Of a stretch of 12,225 bases of DNA, positions 7,017 to 12,225 are shown in pieces; position 1 is the stretch's first letter; each line of letters starts with the position of its first letter. The stretch covers positions 1-12,225 of the forward strand of contig JBAXPK010000068.1 in NCBI GenBank assembly GCA_037132275.1, given 5' to 3'. The stretch is from JAABPW01 sp037132275. Its GTDB lineage: Bacteria > Verrucomicrobiota > Kiritimatiellia > CAIKKV01 > CAITUY01. The notes beneath the pieces were generated by a model. That model did no database searches and was not told the origin of the DNA. It was given only the letters and a program-made list of their open reading frames with translations. The translations under genes and the position numbers were made by a program.

Positions 7017-7816
7017 TCAAAGTTGCAATTGTCGGGGCGGCGGGACGAATGGGGCAGGCGTTGGCCCGGTGTTCAAAGTTGATGCCTCAGCTTAACTTGG
7101 TGGCGGCGGTTGAATCGGCGTCCTGCCCGTTGTGCGGCAAGGATGTGGGCCTGATCGCCGGAATCGGAGAAAATGGCATTCTCATCACCAGTGATTTGAC
7201 GGCGGCCGTCAAGGCCGCTGATGTGCTGATTGATTTCAGCTTCCATGAAAATGTTCCGGCCACCATCAAGCTGGCCGTTGAACACAAAAAAGCGGTCGTC
7301 ATTGGTACCACCGGCCTCAATCCAGACGAACGCGCCGAAGTGGAGCAGGCCGCCAAAGTCATCCCGATTGTCTCGGCCCCCAACATGAGCCTCGGCGTCA
7401 ATCTCCTGTTTGCCCTGGTCGAACAGGCCGGCAAGGCGCTCGGGCTGGATTATGATGTCGAGATCACCGAGGCCCATCACCGCCACAAAAAAGATGCCCC
7501 AAGCGGAACCGCCTTGCGGCTTGGCGAAAAGGTCGCCCATGGTCGTAAGCAGAATTTCAGGGATGTTGCCATCTATGGCCGCGAAGGACTCGGCTCGGAA
7601 CGACCCAGGGGCCAGATCGGAATCCACGCCCTGCGGGCCGCCGATATTATTGGCGATCATACAGTCCTCTTTGCCACCGAGGGTGAACGCGTCGAGATCA
7701 GCCATCGGGCCACAAGCCGCGATGCCTTCGCCAAGGGCGCACTCCATGCCAGCGCTTGGCTCGCAGGAAAAACGCCCGGGCTGTATGATATGCAGGATGT
7801 TCTCGGGTTGAGGTAA
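7013..7816 (+). CDS. dapB: 4-hydroxy-tetrahydrodipicolinate reductase
   Basis: Reduces the DapA product with NAD(P)H to tetrahydrodipicolinate, the branch point to meso-DAP and lysine. The 267-residue protein has the nucleotide-binding motif VGAAGRMG at 7-14, DFSFHENV, the conserved GTTG, SAPNMSLGVNLLF, and the signature EAHHRHKKDAPSGTA, with His155 and Lys159 matching the E. coli catalytic His159 and Lys163. RGQIGIHALRAADIIGDHTV and ISHRATSRDAFA are further family blocks. The start at 7013 overlaps the dapA stop by four bases; starts further upstream would lie inside dapA and add unconserved residues. None of the later DAP genes (dapL, dapD, dapE, dapF) are in the window, so which branch this organism uses is not visible. 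Confidence 0.97.
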   Translation: MIKVAIVGAAGRMGQALARCSKLMPQLNLVAAVESASCPLCGKDVGLIAGIGENGILITSDLTAAVKAADVLIDFSFHENVPATIKLAVEHKKAVVIGTTGLNPDERAEVEQAAKVIPIVSAPNMSLGVNLLFALVEQAGKALGLDYDVEITEAHHRHKKDAPSGTALRLGEKVAHGRKQNFRDVAIYGREGLGSERPRGQIGIHALRAADIIGDHTVLFATEGERVEISHRATSRDAFAKGALHASAWLAGKTPGLYDMQDVLGLR

Positions 7817-7835
7817 ATTCTTAAGGGTCCTTGCC

Positions 7836-8342
7836 ATGGAAATTGGACTGGGGTTGGGATCCAATCTTGATCATCGGCTCGCCTATCTACGCGAGGCGGT
7901 GACCCGCATTGCCGCGCTGCCGGGAACCCAGATATTGGCCAAGGCGCCCATCTATGAGACCGAACCGGTCGATGTGAAACCGGAATACGCCCACCTGGAA
8001 TACCTGAATACCGTTGTCATCATTGAGAGTACAATGGAGCTTACCGCTCTATCGGATGCGATCCATCAGATCGAGGCCGATATGGGCCGTGTGCGCGAAG
8101 AGGATCGAAACGCGCCTAGGCCGATAGACATTGATATCCTCTATGCTGGAACTCTTCAGCGGGCCGACGGCATCCTTGATCTCCCCCACCCCCGCTGGGC
8201 CCAGCGCCGGTTTGTGCTCCAGCCCTTGGCCGACGTGCGGCCCAATCTACGCCTCCCCGGTGAAAAACGAAAAATCGCCGAGGTGCTCAAGACTCTGCCA
8301 GCCTCAAACATCACTCTGTTCCGGGCACAGCAGCAGTGGTGA
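7836..8342 (+). CDS. folK: HPPK: 2-amino-4-hydroxy-6-hydroxymethyldihydropteridine pyrophosphokinase
   Basis: Transfers pyrophosphate from ATP to 6-hydroxymethyl-7,8-dihydropterin in folate synthesis. The 168-residue length is normal. Family blocks seen are GLGSNLDHR near the N-terminus, APIYETEPV, EYLNTVVII, the ATP- and magnesium-binding stretch RNAPRPIDIDILY (the DxD pair binds two magnesium ions), and LPHPRWAQRRFVLQPLADV. The ATG at 7836 has AAGGG about nine bases upstream and follows dapB by 19 nt, so it is likely the last gene of the lysA-dapA-dapB-folK run. It converges on the minus-strand peptidase gene with 10 nt between stops, so there is little room for a terminator. Confidence 0.95.
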   Translation: MEIGLGLGSNLDHRLAYLREAVTRIAALPGTQILAKAPIYETEPVDVKPEYAHLEYLNTVVIIESTMELTALSDAIHQIEADMGRVREEDRNAPRPIDIDILYAGTLQRADGILDLPHPRWAQRRFVLQPLADVRPNLRLPGEKRKIAEVLKTLPASNITLFRAQQQW

Positions 8343-8352
8343 GGTGTTTGTA

Positions 8353-9462
8353 TCAACCCAGCAGGAAACGGCGGCGGGTGGTTCCGTGTTCGATGGGCTT
8401 GGAGAGGATGGTGTTGCGGCCCACGGTCTGGCCTGCACGGTGGGTCTGTTCGTCGATGTTGCGGCCGGAGCCGGACGTCTTTCGTAGCCGGGGATGGCGG
8501 GCCCGCAGGTAAGTCGTGAGCCCCGCATCATCCCGCTTCATCAGCGCGTAGGTCGCTGGACTGTCCTTCTCCATCGCGCGGTCTTGCGTCTTCAGTTTCT
8601 CTGAGAAGCCGCTCAACAGGCCCAGCGCAAAATCCACCTTGCCGCCGGACGTGACGGCGCGTCCCTTTCGGAAGACCTGCCATTGGTGAGTGATGGTCCT
8701 TTTGAGAAAATCATAGACATAACCGGCCATCTTCACATTTTCCGCGGTGCCGCTGATTTCGAGGATCCGGCCCATCCGCGCCCGGTCAAACACATAGGCG
8801 CAGATCCACACGGCTTCCACAAAATAGAAATCCTGCAGCAACCGGCTTAGGGCGTACTCGTCGGCCGCCTGTCGCAACTGGGGTTCCCCCAGGCACAAAC
8901 TGCAGTACTGTCGGTTGCCAGCCGGACTGGAGAGCAGGTCAATGTTATAGCGGGCAATCGTCTCGTGGACTTTCGTCATGGCCACTTCGGCCTCATGCTT
9001 GTTCGCGCTTTGGGACAGGGCCAGCAGTTTCTTTACGCGAAGCAGAATGCGGTCGTTGTCGTCAAGTTCGCCGGTGTTGAGCGTTTCGTAAAGTGAGGGA
9101 AAGTCGCCGGCCGCGCGGGGATCGGCATTCACTAAACGACATGCTTCCTGGAACCGGGCGCCGTGCGGCTGGTCGGTTCCGCCGATAACTTCGTCCGTCA
9201 CCTGGTGGGCCAGTTCGTGGAGCAGAACCTCACGGACACTCATCCAACGGTGGTTCATAACCAACTTGCGGCTGAAGACCATGATCCGCCGTTCGCGATT
9301 CCATTCGGCCCATCGTTTCTCGAAGTCACGCAGCTCAAAGCCGGGTAGAGCCAACCGGTTCCTGAGGGTTGGCGACAGAAAGCCCACGGCATTTTTCCAC
9401 TCGCAGATCAGGCCATGCAGGATACGCCGATCCAGTTCCTGATGAGGTTCCCAATCGACCAT
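8353..9462 (-). CDS. SprT-like zinc metallopeptidase with DUF2786 domain
   Basis: A 369-residue predicted cytoplasmic protein. The N-terminal part (about 8-125) is SprT-like, with the zinc motif HELAH at 82-86 and a candidate third ligand His100 in PHGARF. The motif DNDRILLRVKKLLALSQS and the following helix to about residue 177 match DUF2786. The next section (about 190-300, with ISGTAENVKMAGYVYDFLKR) resembles the DUF7168 region usually found after DUF2786. The C-terminus is basic and Arg-rich. SprT-like domains in eukaryotic Spartan cut DNA-protein crosslinks, but the bacterial SprT-DUF2786 fusions have no established function that I know of; protease activity is inferred from the motif. 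It starts 2 nt after the murA stop on the same strand, so the two are very likely cotranscribed. Confidence 0.85.
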   Translation of the reverse strand: MVDWEPHQELDRRILHGLICEWKNAVGFLSPTLRNRLALPGFELRDFEKRWAEWNRERRIMVFSRKLVMNHRWMSVREVLLHELAHQVTDEVIGGTDQPHGARFQEACRLVNADPRAAGDFPSLYETLNTGELDDNDRILLRVKKLLALSQSANKHEAEVAMTKVHETIARYNIDLLSSPAGNRQYCSLCLGEPQLRQAADEYALSRLLQDFYFVEAVWICAYVFDRARMGRILEISGTAENVKMAGYVYDFLKRTITHQWQVFRKGRAVTSGGKVDFALGLLSGFSEKLKTQDRAMEKDSPATYALMKRDDAGLTTYLRARHPRLRKTSGSGRNIDEQTHRAGQTVGRNTILSKPIEHGTTRRRFLLG

Positions 9463-9464
9463 GG

Positions 9465-10739
9465 TCAGCCTTCACGGACAATGTCGGCGCCGAGGGCGCG
9501 GAGGCGCTCTTCAATGCGCTCATAGCCACGGTCAATGGTCTGGGCGTTATTGATAACGCTCTCCCCTTTGGCGCAGAGGGCGGCGATCAGGAGGGCCATA
9601 CCGGCGCGGATATCGGGACTGGCCATATTGAGCCCATTCAGGCGTGAGGGGCCCGTCACAAGAACCCGGTGCGGGTCACACACCACCACACCCGCCCCCA
9701 TGCCTATCAGGTAATCCACGAAATACATCCGGCTTTCAAACATTTTTTCGAAAAATAACACCGTGCCCTTGGCCTGGGTCGCCGCGACAAGCAACACACT
9801 CATCAGATCGGAGGGAAACATCGGCCAGGGGCCATCTTCGATTTTGGGGATCGCTGAGCCGAAGTCTTTTAGAATCCTTCGCTTCTGTCGGAGCGGAAGC
9901 GTCAGCGCGGCGCCATCCAACTGGAGTTTGATGCCCAGTTTCTGGAAGGTTTTGCTGATGATCAACATTGGCTCGGATTCAACACCGGTGACTTTCAGTT
10001 CGCCCCCTGTCGCCGCCGCTGCGGCCACAAAACTTCCAACCTCGATATAATCCGGCTGAACAACGTGACTGGCGCCATGGAGCGCCGCAACCCCTTGAAT
10101 CACCAGCCGATTGGTTCCCAGTCCGGAAATCTGAGCGCCCATTTTGTTCAGGAGCAGGGCCAAGTCGGTTACATGGGGTTCGCAGGCGGCGTTAAAAATG
10201 ATCGTCTCGCCACGGGCCAGGGTGGCGGCCATCAGGACATTTTCCGTAGCGGTCACGCTGGCTTCGTCCAGCACCATGGCGGTGCCTTCCAGACGTTTCC
10301 TGCGAAAGACGAAGTTCCGGCCACCTTCCACATCAATCCCCAGCGCCTGTAACCCTTGGAAATGGGTGTCCAACCGGCGGCGGCCAATGACGTCCCCACC
10401 CGGCGGCGACAGGGTTACCCGTCCCAACCGGGCCGCCAGCGGTCCCGCCAGCAAAATGGAGGATCTAACTTTCCGGCACAATTCCGGATCCAACTTACTA
10501 CGGCGCAATCCCTTGGCACACAGCGTGACCGTGTGGTCCCGAAGGTCAATCTCCACTCCAAGTCCGGAGAGAAGATCGAGCATGGTGCGAACATCCTCAA
10601 TCAGGGGAACATTCTGAAGGGTTACGGACTCATCGGTCAGAACACAGGCAGCCAACATCGGCAGAACGGCATTTTTATTGCCGCCTGGAACATAGGTACC
10701 GGAGAGCCGTTTCCCGCCATGAATAATGAAGCGCGCCAT
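9465..10739 (-). CDS. murA: UDP-N-acetylglucosamine 1-carboxyvinyltransferase, Asp-type active site
   Basis: Transfers enolpyruvate from PEP to UDP-GlcNAc, the first committed step of peptidoglycan precursor synthesis. The 424-residue product shows the EPSP-synthase-like fold signatures: PGGNKNAVLP with Lys22 and Asn23, the CRKVRSSILLAGPLAARLG block, and the C-terminal IDRGYERIEERLRALGADI. The loop that in E. coli holds the PEP-binding Cys115 (GGCTIG) reads GGDVIG here, with Asp116. Asp at this place occurs naturally in mycobacteria, chlamydiae and Borrelia and gives fosfomycin insensitivity. The stretch EDGPWPMFPSDL followed by KMFESRMYFVDYL is like a MurA subfamily I recall carrying GGDVIGRRRLDTHF, so Asp is probably ancestral rather than a recent mutation. 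No clear ribosome site precedes the ATG. The SprT-like gene follows at 2 nt. Confidence 0.95.
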   Translation of the reverse strand: MARFIIHGGKRLSGTYVPGGNKNAVLPMLAACVLTDESVTLQNVPLIEDVRTMLDLLSGLGVEIDLRDHTVTLCAKGLRRSKLDPELCRKVRSSILLAGPLAARLGRVTLSPPGGDVIGRRRLDTHFQGLQALGIDVEGGRNFVFRRKRLEGTAMVLDEASVTATENVLMAATLARGETIIFNAACEPHVTDLALLLNKMGAQISGLGTNRLVIQGVAALHGASHVVQPDYIEVGSFVAAAAATGGELKVTGVESEPMLIISKTFQKLGIKLQLDGAALTLPLRQKRRILKDFGSAIPKIEDGPWPMFPSDLMSVLLVAATQAKGTVLFFEKMFESRMYFVDYLIGMGAGVVVCDPHRVLVTGPSRLNGLNMASPDIRAGMALLIAALCAKGESVINNAQTIDRGYERIEERLRALGADIVREG

Positions 10740-10745
10740 ACGGGA

Positions 10746-10774
10746 ATAGAACAGTAGCCAAGACGCAAACGCAA
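10746..10774 (-). promoter_or_regulatory. Weak candidate promoter of murA
   Basis: On the minus strand TTGCGT (10774-10769) and TTCTAT (10751-10746) are spaced by 17 bases, each matching the sigma-70 consensus at three positions. The -10 ends only six bases before the ATG, so a transcript from it would have almost no leader, which agrees with the lack of a ribosome site. Confidence 0.25.
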
Positions 10775-10789
10775 GTACGATTGTGCCTG

Positions 10790-10817
10790 TTGAACTTCAT
10801 TCCACTTTTGTTATCCT
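10790..10817 (+). promoter_or_regulatory. Candidate promoter of rsmE
   Basis: TTGAAC (10790-10795) and TATCCT (10812-10817) are spaced by 16 bases; each matches the consensus at four of six positions. The -10 box lies five bases before the ATG at 10823, implying a leaderless or nearly leaderless mRNA. No ribosome site is visible before that ATG. Confidence 0.35.
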
Positions 10818-10822
10818 TCCGT

Positions 10823-11536
10823 ATGAATCTGATACTCCTTTTCCCGACGGACTTTCTTGATGAGCATCGGATTGTTTTACAGGGCGCGAGACTAGCGCAT
10901 GTCCGCGATGTGCTCCGGGCCAAGACCGGAGATTCGGTGCGGATGGGGCTGTTAAACGGACTTCTCGGGACGGGAACCGTTACGGCGATGACTGAGGCTG
11001 CGGGTCATTTGACCGTGACGCTGACGGAGGCTCCGCCCGCTCCGCTTCCGATAACCCTGCTTTTGGCGATGCCGCGTCCCAAATGTTTCCGTCGAATTCT
11101 TCAATGTGCCACCACGATGGGAGTTAAACGCATGGCTTTGTTTGGCGCCTACCGGGTAGAGAAAAGTTATTGGAAGAGTCCCTGGATGGAGGAAAAAGAA
11201 ATACGCCGCCAATTGGTGCTTGGGTTGGAGCAGGCCCGAGATACGGTTTTACCACTGGTGACCCTTCATCCGCTTTTCAAACCGTTTGTGGAAGATGAGG
11301 TACCGACATTGGCTGCCGGAACCCGGCGTTTGGTGGCGCATCCCGGGAATGGGTCGGCTTGTCCGGCCAATATGCATGAAGCGGTGACCCTTGTCATCGG
11401 GCCTGAAGGCGGATTCACCATCACTGAATTGGGGCTCTTGAAAGAACGTGGATTTGAATGCATTACCCTTGGCCAACGCATTCTTCGTACCGAACAGGTT
11501 GTTCCGGCGATGCTGGGACGGATAAGGGGGGACTAA
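10823..11536 (+). CDS. rsmE: 16S rRNA (uracil(1498)-N3)-methyltransferase
   Basis: SPOUT-class methyltransferase that methylates N3 of U1498 in 16S rRNA using S-adenosylmethionine. From the ATG at 10823 the product has 237 residues, close to the family norm. The N-terminal PUA-like part shows LAHVRDVLRAKTGDSV. The C-terminal trefoil-knot part shows MPRPKCFRRILQCATTMGV, then the cofactor-binding signature IGPEGGFTITE and TLGQRILRTEQVV; the last block usually reads LRTETA, so this is a small variant. A TTG at 10781 would add 14 hydrophobic residues outside the family pattern, and I rejected it. The small exported-protein gene begins 2 nt after the stop, so they probably share a transcript. Confidence 0.93.
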   Translation: MNLILLFPTDFLDEHRIVLQGARLAHVRDVLRAKTGDSVRMGLLNGLLGTGTVTAMTEAAGHLTVTLTEAPPAPLPITLLLAMPRPKCFRRILQCATTMGVKRMALFGAYRVEKSYWKSPWMEEKEIRRQLVLGLEQARDTVLPLVTLHPLFKPFVEDEVPTLAAGTRRLVAHPGNGSACPANMHEAVTLVIGPEGGFTITELGLLKERGFECITLGQRILRTEQVVPAMLGRIRGD

Positions 11537-11538
11537 AC

Positions 11539-11811
11539 ATGATCCGGATGGCTATATTATTGTTTCTTATGCTTGCTGCAGGATTAAAGGTTCTTGCCGC
11601 CGACGTTCCGCAAGGGCACCTCCAGGCAACCAATCCTCCAACCTTGACTTCAACCCAGACGGTGAAGGTTGTTACCTCGCCGACCCAACCCAAATTCACC
11701 AAGGACCAGGTCACGCGTCGTCTGAAAGAACTCAAGGAACTTCGGGACAGGGGCTTGATCCTCCAGGATTTCTACGACCGCAAGGTGAAGGAATGCGAAG
11801 TCACGCCGTGA
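11539..11811 (+). CDS. Small exported protein with SHOCT-like C-terminus, probably cut short by a frameshift
   Basis: As read, 90 residues. The N-terminus MIRMAILLFLMLAAGLKVLA is a signal peptide, with likely cleavage near LAA-DVP and no lipobox Cys. A Thr/Pro/Gln-rich linker follows. The segment KDQVTRRLKELKELRDRGLI, continuing to about residue 87, resembles the short C-terminal SHOCT helix pair. The ATG at 11539 has a strong ribosome site (AAGGGGGGA, 11524-11532) inside the end of rsmE. The frame stops at TGA 11809-11811. One base along, the frame continues with PPPEVVIQPESMP and EPIPEEPATE to a double stop TAA TAG at 11945-11950. Skipping the single T at 11809 joins the two into a 135-residue protein. 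This suggests a one-base indel, biological or from sequencing. Function unknown. Confidence 0.75.
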   Translation: MIRMAILLFLMLAAGLKVLAADVPQGHLQATNPPTLTSTQTVKVVTSPTQPKFTKDQVTRRLKELKELRDRGLILQDFYDRKVKECEVTP

Positions 11812-11947
11812 TCACCAGGGCATCCCGCCTCCCGAGGTTGTCATCCAACCTGAGTCAATGCCCCAGCAGCCGAACCCTGCGGATGCTACCGAGCCGATCC
11901 CTGAGGAACCGGCAACTGAGTCAAAGGAAAATCCAGGGACATACTAA
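11810..11947 (+). pseudogene. Out-of-frame Pro/Glu-rich tail of the preceding small exported protein
   Basis: This 45-codon stretch has no start codon of its own near its beginning, but its composition (many Pro, Glu, Gln) and GC-rich codon choice look coding. It is in the +1 frame relative to the SHOCT-like gene and abuts its TGA. Such a charged, proline-rich tail is plausible as the end of an exported protein. It ends in two consecutive stop codons. It is marked as a pseudogene fragment because the two parts cannot be joined as the sequence stands. Confidence 0.55.
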
Positions 11948-11979
11948 TAGTGCCCGAAAGACACCTGACGAGCCCGCCC

Positions 11980-12101
11980 ATCAAGTTCAAATTAACCAAT
12001 GCTAAACGGGTTATGCATAGCCTTACAAGCCGGACCGTGACTCGGCACTCTGAGGCGAGCGCGAGGGGTTCCGATCAACAGATTGTGTGTCCCTAAGGGC
12101 T
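11980..12101 (+). repeat. 122-bp tandem repeat, copy 1
   Basis: The unit begins ATCAAGTTCAAATTAACC and ends CCCTAAGGGCT. It matches the next unit at 114 of 122 positions by my count. It contains a near-palindrome GGTTATGCATAGCC (one G-T pair). The unit length is not a multiple of three, so it cannot keep a reading frame across copies; it is best seen as non-coding. Confidence 0.92.
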
Positions 12102-12223
12102 ATCAAGTTCAAATTTACCAATGCTAAACGGGTTATGCATAGCCTTACAAGCCGGATCGTGAACCAGCAATCTGAGGCGAGCGCGAGGGGTTCCGATCAA
12201 CAGATTGTGTGTCCCGAATGGCT
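12102..12223 (+). repeat. 122-bp tandem repeat, copy 2
   Basis: The eight differences from copy 1 cluster in the middle (the part after CGTGA) and near the end (CCCGAATGG instead of CCCTAAGGG). The final bases AT at 12224-12225 match the first bases of a further unit, so the array probably continues past the window. Confidence 0.92.
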
Positions 12224-12225
12224 AT

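Noticed and set aside
7118..7150. CPLCG in DapB as a zinc site
   Set aside because: It falls in a variable loop of an otherwise normal DapB and there is no second Cys pair.
7073..7864. 263-codon minus-strand frame opposite dapB
   Set aside because: Antisense shadow of dapB; no family motifs, and it crosses the dapB-folK boundary.
11800..11815. Programmed +1 frameshift like prfB
   Set aside because: No strong ribosome-site-like stimulator lies about three bases upstream, and CCG-T is not a favoured slip; indel or sequencing error is simpler.
11793..12005. 70-codon plus-strand frame after the SHOCT-like gene
   Set aside because: It overlaps the more protein-like Pro/Glu-rich frame and runs into the 122-bp repeat; Arg/Ser-rich shadow composition.
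11980..12225. Tandem units as integron attC sites or a CRISPR array
   Set aside because: No convincing RYYYAAC/GTTRRRY core sites or cassette genes between units, and no short identical repeats separated by unique spacers; whole 122-bp units are simply repeated.

Overview
This window looks like a chromosomal segment of a moderately GC-rich Gram-negative bacterium. I tentatively place it near the PVC superphylum (Kiritimatiellota, Lentisphaerota or Verrucomicrobiota). The hints are a Ser/Thr kinase that starts with a zinc ribbon, a MurA with Asp in place of the usual catalytic Cys (as in chlamydiae), and a diaminopimelate pathway together with Lgt. This placement is inference; no rRNA or other marker gene is present.

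Layout. Positions 1-77 hold the last 24 codons of an unidentified gene. Positions 78-622 have no convincing gene but are rich in repeats: a perfect 24-nt palindrome, a diverged copy of the repeat that ends the window, a long inverted repeat with 34-nt arms, and a GATTACGATT repeat cluster. A large membrane-anchored Ser/Thr protein kinase follows on the minus strand (623-3007). Divergent from it is a plus-strand run: lgt (lipoprotein diacylglyceryl transferase), an RluD-type pseudouridine synthase overlapping lgt by 26 nt, then lysA, dapA, dapB and folK. dapA and dapB overlap by four bases (ATGA), and dapB and folK are 19 nt apart. This block covers lipoprotein maturation, rRNA modification, three steps of lysine/meso-DAP metabolism and one step of folate synthesis.

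folK converges on a minus-strand pair with only 10 nt between them. The pair is murA and, 2 nt downstream, a gene for an SprT-like zinc metallopeptidase with a DUF2786 domain. Divergent from murA are rsmE (16S rRNA m3U1498 methyltransferase) and a small exported SHOCT-like protein. The small protein's reading frame ends at a TGA, but the next frame continues as a Pro/Glu-rich tail, which suggests a frameshift. The window ends inside a tandem array of 122-bp units: two full copies, with a possible third starting at the last two bases.

Functional theme. lysA, dapA, dapB, murA and lgt all serve the cell envelope: meso-DAP and UDP-MurNAc supply for peptidoglycan, and lipoprotein anchoring. The genes are housekeeping genes of known families. 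The unusual content lies in the repeats at both ends, the Asp-type MurA, the HGD-type kinase and the apparent frameshift in the SHOCT-like gene.
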